A stretch of 64,000 nucleotides of DNA from Pseudocercospora fijiensis CIRAD86 (Eukaryota; Ascomycota; Dothideomycetes; Mycosphaerellales; Mycosphaerellaceae): NCBI RefSeq assembly GCF_000340215.1, contig NW_006921544.1:5782-69781 (forward strand), written 5' to 3'. A program made the translations under genes and the position numbers. Below, piece after piece: positions 44,638 to 58,048 of the stretch. Below the pieces are notes generated by a model. It was not told where the DNA came from and searched no databases. It worked only from the letters and a program-made list of their open reading frames with translations. Each line of letters starts with the position of its first letter. The stretch's first letter is position 1.

Positions 44638-46012
44638 ATATTATTAGTGTTACCCCTTATAATAGCCGGTTTATTACGAAACAACAACCGTGCTACCGCT
44701 AGTAGCGCTAGTAACGACAACGCTAGTAGCATAGTGCCTACTAAAGTGCCTACTAAGGCTCCTACTAAAGTGCCTCCTACTAAAGGGCCTACTACTAAGC
44801 CTACTAAAGAACCTATAATTCTAGGCGACGACCTAGAATTGTCTATCGACGATATTCTTAATAATATTATTAACCGTCGATATAGCTAACTAGCCTTTAG
44901 TCCCTAACTAGTAGGGAGACTCTAAGAAGCTACCTAAAACAGGCTTACTGCCTTACGTTAGGAACAATAGCTAAAGGATAATCTCCTCGAGATTCGCCGC
45001 CTATAGGAAGCCCTAACAACTAATACTAAGCTAATAGTAGGGCCTTCCTTACTACCCGTCCCTATCTAAAAGAAGAATGCTAAGCTTAAGGACTGTACCG
45101 TATTTAACGGCTCTAGTCGCAAGCAATACAACGATTATATACGCGATTGTAAGCTTAACTAACGAAATGCGCCGAGGGCCCTTCTAGACGACTATTTACT
45201 AGTTATCTACGCTATATAGTATATTAATAGCGACCTAAAGCGCACCTAGGATAACTATTTCGACTCTCTTACTAATTAGACCGCTATTTAGTAGCAAGAC
45301 TATAAGACTATTATACTAGACACCCTTAGAAACCCTATACTAAGGCAATAATACGCTTAGGACTAATACCTTCGAGCTAAATAAAAGACTAATCAATCGG
45401 CTCGCTTATTTAAGGCCTATTTAAAGACCCTCGAAGACGATTTGCTATCTAAGACCGACTCTATCTAGATTTCCGAAATACGCCCTAAATTGCGATAGGA
45501 ATTAGTCCTTAAATTAGACCGTCGTCGCATATTCAAATAGACTAATCTTATACGTATTTAATTTATAGTTAAAGTAGAAACAGCTAAACGAGCTATCTAG
45601 CTTTAGTAACGACTAGAATCGAGGATCCGACTAGCTAGTACTAACCGTAGCAACCGTAGCCGCGGAGGAAACTAAGGTTCCTACTAAGACAATAATACTA
45701 ATAATAGGAATAGTAACGATCGTAGAAGAGGCCGTAGCCGGCGGCTATATAGAGGAGGCCGCGATAGGGGCCGTAGAAGGGGCTCGTATCCCTATAATGC
45801 TAACCGCTCGACTAATAATAGTAGCAATAATAGCTACGGTAGTCTACTAACCGGATTGAAGTGCTTTAATTGTAATAGTACTAGCTATCTACTAGGCTAA
45901 TGCGACAAACCTAAGGACTAGGCCCGAATCGACCGTACTACCGCTAAGTACCGAAAGCACCTCTTAGTAGCTAACGCTACCCCTATAGGCTAACCTTCGA
46001 AAAAAGAGTAAG
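44638..46012 (+). pseudogene. Gag of A2 (decayed, open N-terminus)
   Basis: The first 80 codons remain open (44,647-44,889): LPLIIAGLLRNNN, a PTKVPTKAPTKVP repeat, and IDDILNNIINRRYS. The frame then continues through Gln-site stops: a capsid-like region (KDCTVFNGSSRKxYNDYIRD), an Arg/Gly-rich nucleic-acid-binding stretch (RRRGRSRRLYRGGRDRGRRG), and a CX2CX4HX4C zinc knuckle at about 45,859-45,905 read as KCFNCNSTSYLLGxC, with His changed to Tyr. The true start may be ATA 44,638 (former ATG). Pol follows in another frame, so a frameshift would have been needed to make Gag-Pol. Confidence 0.85.
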
Positions 46013-49000
46013 CGCCGCACTAACTATTAGCCTCGTACGGCGTAAGACTATCGACATTGTACTAGCTATTATACGTACCTGTCTTATATCTAGGCCCGAT
46101 ACTAACTATAAGGCAAAGGTTATACTAGACCCCGGAAATTCAGTTAGCGCCCTTATTAGCTATCGCCTAGCTAAGCAATTAGACCTTCGACAACTACCGA
46201 GGACTAACCTACTAACCCTTACTTAGTTTAATAACGCTCGGTACTTAACCTATAGAGCCTACTATATTCCTATAGTTCTAAAAGACGACCTCGGAAATAA
46301 ACGCCTACTAAACTTTACTACCTACGTAGTAGACATAGATAGCCTCCTATCCGATATTATTATTAGCAACCCTATTCTTAAGTACTATACTATAGTTATA
46401 GACTTAGGCAGTTAACAATAGCGATTTAGAACCGCTAGGAAAGAGGATATTAAACATATTAATGTTAGCGAGTGCTCTAATAATATTAGGGTCCTATTTA
46501 TTAGCAACCTAACCCTAGCTAATCCGACGGCCGACCTACTCGGTAGTAATAACGATAAACTAGTGCCCCCTAATAGCATAGATCCTAAACAACTTGAGCG
46601 TATACTAGAACCTATTCGAGAGACCTATATTAATATATTAAAACACTACCTAGCATCGACATTGCCTATATTCAAAGAGACGGATTATAAGATTAATATT
46701 ATAGAAGGCAAGGAGGTTCCTTTTAGCCCTCTCTACAACCTTAGTAAACGAGAGCTTACTATACTACGTAAGTACCTAGAGGAAAACCTAGCTAATAGTC
46801 GCATTCGATATAGCAATAGCCCTACTAGTATACTAATCCTATTTGTTCTAAAGAAGGATAGTAGCCTATATCTATATATTGATTACTATAGGCTTAATTC
46901 TGTTACTATCAAAGACCGCTATCTACTTCCGCTTATTAATAAGACCCTCGATCGCCTTTCTAGCGCTTACTACTACACTATACTAGACATTAAGGATGCG
47001 TACTATCGTATCCGTATTCGTAAGGGCGACGAATAGAAAATAGCCTTCCGTACTCGCTATAGCTATTTCGAATACTTAGTTATACTATTCGGCTTAGCTA
47101 ATGCCTCTACTATATTCTAGTCCTATATTAATCGGGCCTTGTCCGGCCTACTAGACTACCTTTATATAGTTTACCTAGATAATATCCTAGTTTATATATA
47201 CTTCCCTAATATTACGGAGTACTAGGCTATAGTCCGTAAGGTACTCGATCGCTTACGAGCCTATAGACTATATTGCAAGCCTTCTAAATGCACTTTCGCC
47301 GCTAAGGAGGTAGCCTTCCTTAGCTTTATCGTATCAACTAATAGTATTAAGGCTAATCCTAATCGGATTAAGACTATTACTAAATAGCCTATTCCTACGT
47401 CTATTAAGGAGCTTTAATTATTCCTAGGTTTTACTAACTTCTACCGTCGGTTTATTAAGGGTTATTCGAGGCATGTAATGCTACTAACTAAGCTCACTAA
47501 AACTAAGGCTAACCCGACTAGAGAATTCAAATAGACTAACAAGGCACAAGCCGCTTTTAACGGTTTAAAGCAGCGCTTTACTAAAGTCCCCTTATTGTGC
47601 TATTTCGTACTAAGCAAACAGATCCGCATTAAGACTAACGCTTTACAGTTTGCTATATTAGCTATTATATTACAACAGGCTAATAACAATTACTAGCACC
47701 CGATTGCCTTCTTCTCGAGGAAGATAATTAATGCTAAGCGTCGCTACGAGACCTACGAGTAAGAGCTCTTAGCTGTTATTAAAGCCTTTAAGCACTAGCG
47801 CTACTATCTCGATAGTGCCTAGCATACTATTTAGGTCTATACGGACTATAACAACCTCCGTAGAATTACGAAGGTTACTAGGGTTATAGGTCGATAGGCT
47901 AGATAGGCCGTCTACCTCGCTAGGTTTAATTTTAATGTATTATATCGGCTAGGCGTAAGCAACCCTACTAATAGCCTATCGAGGCGACCTAATTACGATA
48001 GCGGGACTTAGCAATCTATTAATTTATTGTTTCTAACCCTATAGCATAAGATTGCTATAGCCCGTATCGTTAATAAGTAAGCGTAGGATAAGCGGCTTAC
48101 CGGACTCTGCGACGGCTTGAAGTATATTAATACTCTTGCTATATTAATAGTACGTATTAAGGCAAGGGCTAAAGATATAGATAGGAGAAGTTATAATAAC
48201 TCCCTAGTCGATATCGCTATATACAGTAATAGCGATTAAAGCACTAATACAGTTAATCCGGCTGCTAGTGCTACTAGATGTATATAGTACGTACTACGTA
48301 AGACAGCGAGGGTGCTATTAAGCGAACTTGTAGACGGTAATAGCCGAGCGTTTATAGATAAGCTGTTACGTACTTAGTAGAGGGACGCCTTTACTGCGGC
48401 TCGTATAGATTAGCTTAGAAGTAGCCGCAAGACTAGATCTAGCAAGAATTAGTCGATTGATACTAACAGCTATTTGCGCTATAAGGGTAGGCTCTATATC
48501 CCTACCGAGCATTCGATCCGATAAGAGCTTCTTAAGCGATACTATAATAGTAAGCTTGCCGGTTACTATAGTATAGAGAGGTCGTACGAGTTACTATCGC
48601 GTACATACTACTAGCTAAATAGTAAGCGGGACATAAAGGACTACGTAAACACGTATGCCGTATATTAACGAGTTAAAGTACTAAAGCACTTACTATTTAG
48701 CGAGTTGTCTTCACTCCCTATTCTAAAGAAGCTATTTGCTAAGCTTATAATAGATTTTATTATAGGCCTCCCGCCTATAAAGCGTAGGGGCAGTACAGAT
48801 ATATATAATGCTATCCTAGTTGTCGTAGACCGGTTTACTAAGGGCGCTCGTTATATTCCTACCCGAAAGGATTAGACGGCTATTAACCTAGCTAAGTCGC
48901 TATAGAACAACATCTTCTATAGCTATTAGGGAACCCCTAAGGGGATAGTCTCCGATCGAGGCTCGACATTTATATCTTACTATTAGAGTAAGATTTGCCT

Positions 49001-50034
49001 ATAGCTAAGACTCAAGTATCGCATAACTTAATATAACTAATGTATTAGAAGAAGGACTAATCTATATAGAAGTCCGAAGATAGAGTGTAGCAGTTGCAGC
49101 CTTAGGTATTAGGTACGTAATAGACCCTAATACCTAGACATACACTCTAAGTATATGTCTATAGCATTCTATCCGCAAATAGATAGTTAGACCGAAAGGT
49201 AGAATGCTACGCTATAGTAGTACCTACGTAGCTATATTAATAAGAACCCTAACGACTAGGTTAACCTCCTATAACTAGCCGAATTCGTATACAACAATAG
49301 TGTCTACTTATCTACTAAGGTATTACCCTATTTCGCTATAATAGGCTAGAACGCTACTATACTATAAGACCCCCTACCGCTCGAGGCCGAGCGTAAGGAA
49401 AGGGAAGCGTATTAAGTACTAACCCCTAAAATACTAGCGGCTATTAAGAGGGTTTAGAAGATGCGAGAAATTCACGCTAAGATAGCTAACAAACTAGCAA
49501 AGGCCTAGGGCTATTAGAAGGCCTACTACGACAAACACTATACGCTAATAACCTTTAAGCAAGGTAATATAGTTATACTTAGTATAAAGAACCTCCGCAT
49601 CCGCAAACACCTATTACCTAATAGCAAAACACGCCCTAAACTAGCACTAAGGTACATTAGCCTATTCCGCATTCAGGAAGTTAAGGGCTCTTCCGTATAG
49701 GCCTATTAGTTATAGCTCCTACTACACTACACTATCTATAATACCTTCTATATCTCCCTCCTTAAACTATACTACTACCGCGGAGACTCTAATAAAGGAG
49801 CCCCTACTAAACATAAAGAGATACTAGCTAACGGTAAAGAGCTATAGTCTATAGAACGTATTCTAAAGTACCGGACTAGGCAAGGCAAAAAGGAGTACCT
49901 ATTAAGATAGTAAGGCTATTCACCTAAATAGGACTTATAGGAAGCTAAAGGTTCCTTTAAGGACATAACCGAGTTGTTAGATAAGTATTAGACTAGCGTA
50001 AAGAATAAGAAGAAGGCTAAAAGCTTATAATGTT
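46013..50034 (+). pseudogene. Pol of A2: PR, RT, RNase H, IN, chromodomain (decayed)
   Basis: Protease with LDPGNSVSALIS (about 46,118). RT is open for 157 codons (46,563-47,036), including [19 protein letters not shown] and [14 protein letters not shown]; its active site reads YLDN (47,172-47,183) instead of YLDD. RNase H has FFSRKI and VYTDYNNL. Integrase: an H2C2-like finger (RYYNSKLAGYYS), DFIIGLPP, VVVDRFTKGARYIP and GIVSDRGSTF, then a 131-bp insertion at 49,021. A chromodomain at 49,838-49,985 reads SIERILKYRTRxGKKEYLLR then GYSPKxDLxEAKGSF, marking a chromovirus; it would direct integration to methylated H3K9 chromatin. A2 is the least damaged RT in the window. Confidence 0.9.
49021..49151. 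repeat. ~131-bp hairpin insertion in the A2 integrase
   Basis: Absent from A3 (around 55,929) and A4 at the same point. It contains an inverted repeat AGAGTGTA (49,082) / TACACTCT (49,141) and an inner one TTAGGTATTAGG (49,102) / CCTAATACCTA (49,126). It keeps several CpA/TpG (GCAGTTGCAG), unlike its surroundings, so it probably arrived after most RIP. It looks like a small foldback or MITE-type element; target duplication is unclear. Confidence 0.65.
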
Positions 50035-51251
50035 ACTATTAAGGCCTAGGATTAATGCTACCCCCGGGGTGCTATTAGATAACTAATTAGAGGCAAGCAA
50101 TTGTTAGCAACAAAGGACAATAAGACTATACTACTATAGAATCTACCTCTTTACTAGCGTACTATACAAGACCCTTCCCTTAGCGCCCCCTCTTATTCCT
50201 TTATTCTATCGAAGCCCTAAGGCCTAAGCGATCGATAAGGGCGATATACGCGCGCGCGTACGAATAACGGTAATAAAGATAATAGCGTCGCGCTACGAGC
50301 TAGCGAAGGACGGCGCGGCCGGCGCGGCTATATTAGTAATAGTATTACGGAGTGTATTACTATTAAGAAAGGACATAGCTATATTAGTAACGGTATTACC
50401 GAGTTGTTATTAGTTAAAGAAGGAAATTAAAATAAGGTGAAGTTAGCGCTAAGACGACTAGCGCCGCTATTATTAATATTACTTGCTATTATCGCTACGC
50501 CTATAGATACAACCTTACCTACACTACGAGCCTAAGGCACCTTTAATTAAAACTTTAATCAAAACTTTGATTAAAACTTTAAGCCGCTTAAAAGATTAAG
50601 CGACTAATAGACTAGCTAACTAAGGGCAAAACTATAGAGCTAAGCTAGCCGGGGTCGATTTTGCGGACAATAGGTTACTCCTCGATCTATCTAACCCTTT
50701 AAGCGAGGCGAACCTCTACTACTATACTTATAATAGCCTTTACCTATAGAAACTAGACGAGCTGTGTTTTTTCGGAAAAGATAAAATAAGATTAACAATT
50801 GAAGGCTACTAAACCTAGCTAATTAGGGCTAGCGAAACTATAACAATAAGAACAATAACCCTCGGAAGCGGACAAACCCTCGGAAGCGGACATTGCTAGG
50901 TCTTTTAAGAGTAGACGCAAAGAACTCGGTACGATATCACTTAGAACGGAGGCAGGGCTATAATACCTCGTACGTCTACCTATTATAGTAGGGAAGACGC
51001 GCTCGTATTATAATTAGTCGATAGTCCTTAATTCTTATAGTTATATATTACTTTATTATATATAAGGATAGCGTAGTTAGAGTTAGACATTGTATTAAAA
51101 GTGAGGTTTGATATAGTTACATAATTAGGTAGTTAAGTGTTTAATTTAGCGCGGCTAAGCAGCTTATTAGACTTGCTAAGTTAGTAGCAACGGAGGTCGA
51201 GGTTAGAATATAGAAAGGCTACGAGGGCGCGGCCTTTAGAAGGGAAGCGTA
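50035..51251 (+). other. 3' noncoding region of A2
   Basis: No gene. It contains the palindromic AACTTTAATCAAAACTTTGA region (50,540-50,585), two copies of CCCTCGGAAGCGGACA (50,861 and 50,878), and a purine-rich tract TTTAGAAGGGAAGCG just before the LTR at 51,252, the likely polypurine tract. The same features are in A3 (57,650; 58,034) and A4. Confidence 0.7.
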
Positions 51252-51439
51252 TATTAGAGGCTATACGTAATTAGTATATAACTAGCTCGAGTAAAGCTAG
51301 GGTCTTAGTGCCTTAGGCAGGGCTTAGCGCTTAGCGTTAGGCTAACTAGCCTACCTTCCTCCTTCTCCTCCTAGTTCTCTATCGAATACTACTCGTACCT
51401 ACTACTACCCTATCTACCTGCTAATATACCCTTCTTATA
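51252..51439 (+). repeat. LTR shared by A2 (3') and A3 (5')
   Basis: 188 bp, TATTAGAGGC to CCCTTCTTATA. Unlike A1 and A2, it is followed directly by ACGCCCGAAGAACGGGACC; the ~85-bp leader with TAGTATTCGATC is missing. Microhomology (TATAT-ACG) at the join suggests a small deletion. Confidence 0.88.
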
Positions 51440-51599
51440 TACGCCCGAAGAACGGGACCTATACGTACTATTCTACTAAAAACAACCGTACTAATTATTA
51501 AGCAAGGCCTTCTATACGGCCTATTATACTAAGTTAATTATACTAGACCGATACTCGCTAATTCCGCTATATCCGTACTATAGGGGCCTATAATACATT

Positions 51600-52950
51600 A
51601 TTAGTATTACCTCTTATTATAATAGCCGGCTTATTACGAAATAATAATAATAACAACCGCGGCGCCGCTAGTAGCGCTAGCAATAACAATACTAGTAGTA
51701 TAGAGCCTATTAATAAAGAGCCTATAATTCTAGGTAATAATCTAGAATTGCCTATTAACGACATTCTTAATAATATTGTTAATCGACGATATAGCTAACT
51801 AGCCTTTAGCCCCTAACTAGTAGGGAGACTTTAAGAAGCTACTTAAAACAGGCTTACTACCCTACGTTAAGAACAGTAGCTAAAGGATAACCTCCTCGAG
51901 CTCCGCCGCCTTTAGGAAGCCCCGATAACCGCTACTAAACTAACGGTAGGATCTTCCTTACTATCTATTTAGAAGAAGAAGGATGCTAAGCTTAAGGACT
52001 ATACCGTGTTTAACGGCTCTAGTCGTAAGTAGTATAATAATTATATACGTAACTATAAGCTTAACTAACGAAATATACCGAGGGCTCTTCTAGACGACTA
52101 TTTATTAGTTGTCTACGCTATATAGTATATTAATAGCGACCTAAAACGCACCTAGGATAACTATTTTAATTCCCTCGATAATTAGACTACTATTTAGTAG
52201 CAAACCCATAAAACTATTGTACTAGACACCCTTAGAAACCCTATACTAAGGCAATAATACGCTTAAAACTAGTACCTTCGGGCTAAATAAAAGACTAATT
52301 AATCGGCTCGCTTATTTCAGGCCTATTTAAAGACCCTCGAAGACGACTTTCCGGCTAAGACTAATTCTATATAGATCTCCGAGATACGCCTAAAACTTAG
52401 GTAGGAGCTTATCCTCGAATTAGACCGCCGCCGTATATTCGAAAAGGCTAATCTAATACGTATTTAATTTATAGTCGATATAGAATTAGCTAAACGAGCT
52501 ATTTAGCTCTAATAACGACTAGAATCGAGGATCCGACTAACTAGTACTAACCGTAGCAACTATAGTAGCTACGGAGGAAACTAAGGTTCCTAATAATAGG
52601 AATAGTAATAACGACCGTAGAAGAGGCCGTAGCCGACGACTATATAGAGGAGGCCGTAATAGGGGCTATAGAAGGGGCTTATATCCCTATAATACTAATC
52701 GCTTAGCTAATAATAGTAGCAATAGCTATAGTAATCTCGTAACCGGATTAAAATGCTTTAATTGTAATAGTACTAGCTATCTACTAGGCTAATACGACAA
52801 ACCTAAGGATTAGGCCCGAATCGACCGTACTACCGCTAAGTACCGAAAGTACCTTTTAGTAGCTAACGCTACCTCTATAGGCTAACCTTCGAAAAAAGAA
52901 TAAGCGCCGCACTAACTATTAGCCTCGTACGGCGTAAGACTATCGATATT
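51600..52950 (+). pseudogene. Gag of A3 (decayed)
   Basis: Same order as A2: LPLIIIAGLLRNNNNNN, a shorter linker lacking most of the PTKVP repeat (IEPINKEPIILGNN), then NDILNNIVNRRYS and the capsid-like region. The zinc knuckle at about 52,750-52,794 reads KCFNCNSTSYLLGxY: His and the last Cys are both Tyr. More stops than in A2, so A3 has suffered more RIP. Confidence 0.8.
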
Positions 52951-55900
52951 ATACTAGCTATTATACGTACCTATCTTATATAGGATACGTATAGCGCTAA
53001 CTATAAGACTAAGGTTATACTAGACCTAGGCAATTTAGTTAGCGCCCTTATTAGCTATCGCCTAGCTAAGTAATTAGACCTTCGACAATTAAATAGAGCT
53101 AACCTACTAACCCTTACTTAGTTTAATAACGCTCGGCACTTAACCTATAGGGCTTACTATATTCCTATAGTTCTAAGAGACGACCTCGGTAACGAGCGCT
53201 TACTAGACTTTACTACCTACGTAGTAGATATAGACAACCTATATAGGGGAGCTACTATTGTTATTAGTAACTCTATTCTTAAGCACTACGCCGTAGCTAT
53301 AGACCTAGGCAGCTAATAGTAGCGGTTTAGAATCGCTAGGAAGGAGGATATTAAGTATATCGACGTTAGCGAGTGCCCTAACGATATTAGGGTCTTATTT
53401 ATTAGCAACCTAACCTTAGCTAATCCGACTACTAACCTACTTAGTAGTAATAACGATAAACCTGTGCCCCCTAATAGCATAGACCCTAATTAGCTTACTC
53501 GTATACTATAGCCTATTCGAGAAACCTACATTAATGTATTTAAATACTACCTAGTATCGACGCTACCTATATTTAAAGAAACGGACTATAAGATCGATAT
53601 TATATAGGGTAAGGAGGTTCCTTTTAGGCCTCTCTATAACCTTAGTAAACGAGAGCTTACTGTATTACGTAAGTACCTAGATAAGAACCTAGCTAATAGT
53701 CGAATTCGGTATAGTAACAGCCCTACTAGTATACCTATCCTATTTGTACTAAAGAAGGATAGTAGCCTACGCCTATATATCGATTATCGTAGGCTTAATA
53801 CTATTACTATTAAAAACCGCTATCTACTTCCGCTTATTAACGAGACCCTCGATCGCCTTTCTAGCGCCTACTTCTATACTATATTAGACATTAAGGACGC
53901 CTATTACCGCATTTGTATTCGTAAGGGCGATAAATAGAAGATAGCCTTCCGTACTCGCTATAGCTATTTCGAGTATTTAGTTATACTATTTAGCCTAGCT
54001 AATGTCCCTACAACATTCTAGTCCTACATTAATCGGGCCCTATTAGGCCTATTAGACTACCTCTATATAGTTTACCTAGACGACATCCTAGTTTATATAT
54101 ACTTACCTAATATCGCGGAGCACTAGGCTATAGTCTATAAGGTACTCGACCGCCTACGGGCCTATAGACTATATTACAAGCCCTCTAAATATACCTTCGC
54201 TACTAAAGAAGTGCCCTTTCTTAGCTTTCTCGTATCGACTAGGGGTATTAAGGCTAACCCTAACTATGTTTAGACTATTACTAAATAGCCTATTCCTACG
54301 TTAATTAAGGAGCTATAGTCGTTCCTTAGCTTCGCTAATTTCTACCGCCGCTTTATTAAAAGCTACTCGCGATACGTAATGCCCCTAACTAAGCTTACTA
54401 AAACTAAGGCTAACCCGACTAGAGAGTTTAAATAGACTAATAAGGCTTAAACCGCTTTTAACGGTTTAAAGCAACGCTTTACTAAAGTCCCCTTATTATA
54501 CTACTTCGTACTAAATCCGTATTAAGACTAACGCTTTATAGTTCGCTATATTAGCTATTATATTACAATAGGCTAATAACAATTACTAGTACCCGATTGC
54601 CTTCTTTTTACGAAAGATAATCGATATAGAGCGTCGATACGAGACCTATAAGTAAGAGCTCTTAGTAATCGTAGAAGCCTTTAAGTACTAGCGCTATTAT
54701 CTCGATAGTACTTAGTACCCTATTTAGGTCTATATAGACTATAACAACCTACATAGGATTACTAAGGTTATACGGGTTATAGGTCGATAGGCTAGATAGG
54801 CCGTCTACCTCGCTAGGTTCGATTTTAATATATTATACCGGCTAGGTATAAGTAACCCTACTAATAGCCTATTAAGGTGACCTAATTACAATAGCGAGAC
54901 CTAATATATTAATTCTTTATTTCTAACCCTATAGTATAAGATTGCTATAGCCTATATTATTAATAAGTAAGCGTAGGATAAGCGGACCTCTAGACCCCGC
55001 GGCGGCAATAAATACTATAGCGGAGTTGTCGTTCTTCTAGTATACGTTAAAAGAAAGGACGTAGATCGCTCGAGCTACGATAACTCGATTAAAGACATTG
55101 CTATCTATAGTAATAGCCTATATAGCGATAGTACTATAGAAGAGGTTATAGTAGTTCCGGCTACTAGTACTATTAGATGTGTATAATACGTATCTCGTTT
55201 AATAGCGAGGGTGCTATTAAATAACCTTGCAAATAGGGATAGTTAATCGTTTATAGATAAGCTATTACGTACTTAGCAGAGGGACGCCTTTGCTACTAAA
55301 CTTATTAATAGGCTTGTAAGTAGACGAAAGACTCGATCTAGTAAGAGTAACAATTAGTCGATCGACGATAAGAGTTACTTAAAGTTTAAGGGCAGATACT
55401 ATGTCCCCGCTAAACAATCGATTAGATAAGAGCTTTTAAAGAGGCACTATAATAGTAAGCTCGCTAGTTACTATAGTATAGAGAGGTCGTACGAGCTACT
55501 ATCGCGTATATACTACTAGCTAAATAGTAAGCGGTATATAAAGGAATATATACAGACCTATATAGTATACTAGCGAGTTAAAGCACCTAAGTACTTACTA
55601 TTCGGCGAGTTGTCTTTACTTCCTGTTCTAAAGAAACTATTTGCAGAGCTTATAATAGACTTTATTATAGGCCTTCTACCTACTAAGCGTAGGGATAGTA
55701 AGGATATCTTCGATACTATCCTTATTATAGTAGATCGATTTACTAAGGGGGCTCGTTATATCCCTACTCGGAAGGATTAAACTGCTATTAATATAGCTAA
55801 GGCACTATAGAACAATATCTTCTATAGCTATTAGGGAACCCCTAAGGGGATAGTTTCCGACCGAGGCTCGATATTTATATCTTATTATTAGAGTAAGATG

Positions 55901-56793
55901 TGCCTATAGCTAAGACTTAAGCGTCGCTTATCTATAGCATTCTATCTACAAACAGATAGCTAGACCGAGAGGCAGAATACTACCCTATAGTAGCACCTAC
56001 GTAGCTATGTTAACGAGAACCCTAACGACTAGGTTAACCTCCTATAACTAGCTAAATTCGTATATAATAACAGTGTCTACTTATTAACTAAGGTGTTACT
56101 ATATATAGCTATAATAGGCTAGAACGCTACTATACTATAAGACCCCCTATCGCTCGAGGCCGAGCTTAAGGAAAGGGAAGCGCGTTAAGCCTCTAAAATA
56201 CTAGCGGCTATCGAGAGGGTTTAAAAGATGCGAGAAATTTACGCTAAGATAGCTAAGAAGCTAATAAAGGCTTAAGAGTACTAAAAGACTTACTACGATA
56301 AGCGCTATATACTAATAGCCTTTAAGTAATGCGATATAGTTATACTAAGTACTAAGAACCTCCGTATCCGTAAACACCTATTATCTAATAGTAAAACACG
56401 CTCTAAACTAGCACTACGGTTTATTAGCCCCTTCCGAATCCGAGAACCGAAGGGCAATAGCTAGGCCTACTAGTTATAGCTCCTACTATACTATACTATT
56501 TATAACACCTTCTATATCTCTCTCCTTAAACTATACTACTACCGCGGAGACCCTAATAATAAAGCCCCTACTAAACATAAAGAGATACTAGCCGACGGCG
56601 AAGAGCTATAGTCTATAGAACGTATTCTAAAGTATCGGACTAGGTAAGGCAAGAAGGAGTACCTCCTAAGATAGTAAGGCTATTTACCCGAATAGGACTC
56701 GTAGGAAGCTAAAGCCTCTTTTAAAGATATAACTAAGTTGTTAGATAAGTATTAGACTAGTATAAAGAACAAGAAGAAGGCTAAGGGCCTATA
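52951..56793 (+). pseudogene. Pol of A3: PR, RT, RNase H, IN, chromodomain (decayed)
   Basis: Collinear with A2 pol but without the 131-bp insertion. The RT active site is intact YLDD (54,073-54,084). RNase H and integrase are recognisable (VDRFTKGARYIPTRKD near 55,731; GIVSDRGSIF near 55,850). The chromodomain at about 56,612-56,760 reads SIERILKYRTRxGKKEYLLR. The mix of damaged and intact motifs differs from A2, showing independent mutation. Confidence 0.87.
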
Positions 56794-58048
56794 ATGTCGC
56801 CTAGGAATAATACTACCCCCGGGGTACTATTAAGCTAACTAATTAGAAGCTAGCAATTGTTAGTAAGAGACAACGAAACTATACTACTATAGTAGACGCG
56901 TACCGAGTATTAATAAACGCGCTATAACGCGTTAACTAATCGCCTACTCTTTTAAGGATTCTATCTCTTTACTAACGCGCCCTATAGGTCTCCCTTTTAT
57001 TCCTTCCTTCTAACGAGGCCTCGAGGCCTAGGCGATCGGCGAAGGCGGCGCGCGTACGCGTAAATAGTAATAATAATAATAACGACGGCGTCGCGCTTAT
57101 ACTAAAGGACGGCGTAGCCGGCGCGGCTATATTAGTAACGGTATTATAGAGTATATTGCTAGTTAAAGCGTTACTAGTTAAAGAAGGAAATTAGGAGCAA
57201 GGTAAAGTTAGCGCTAAAACGACTAGCGCCGCTATTATTAATATTACCTACTCGCTACTATTACTTATCGCTACTATATCTATAAAAACAACCTTACCTA
57301 TACTATAGCCTAAAGCTAAGATACTAGGTTAAAAAGGGTTAAGCCGTTCGAAAGGCTTAGGGACTAAAAAGGTTAAACGATTAATAGACTAACTAAGGGC
57401 AAAAATATAAAGCTAAGCTAGCTAGGGTCGATCTTGCGGATAATAGGTTACTTCTCGATCTTTCCGATCCTTTAAGCGAGGCGAACCTTAACTATTATAC
57501 TTATAATAGCCCTTACCTATAGAAACTAGACGAACTGCGTCTTTAAAAAGATAAGATTAATTAACAATTAAAGGCTACTAAACCTAACTAATTAGGGCTA
57601 GTAAAACTACGATAGTAAATAATAGTCCTCGTAATAATAAGAATAATAACCCTCGGAAGCGGACAAACCCTCGGAAGCAGACATTTCTAGGTCTTTTAGA
57701 GTAGACGCAAAGAACTTAGAACGATATTACCTAGAGCGGAGGTAGTGCTATAATACCTCGTACGTCTACCTATTATAGTAGGGAAGACGCGCTTATATTA
57801 TAATTAGTCGATAGCCCTTAGTTCTTACAGATATATATCCCTTTACTTTATTATATATAGGGATAGCGCAGTTAGAGTTAGATATTATATTAGAGGGTAA
57901 GGTTTAATATAGTTATATAATTAGGTAGTTAAGTGTTTAATTTAGCGCGGGCTAAGTAGCTTATTAGACTTACTAAGTTAGTAGTAATAGAGGTCGAGGT
58001 TAGAATATAGATAGGCTACGAGGGCGCGGCCTTTAGAAGGGAAGCGTA
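56794..58048 (+). other. 3' noncoding region of A3
   Basis: No gene. Contains two CCCTCGGAAGCGGACA-type copies (about 57,653-57,683) and a purine-rich tract before the LTR. Relative to A2 the AACTTTAATC palindrome has been lost or replaced (around 57,330). Confidence 0.65.
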
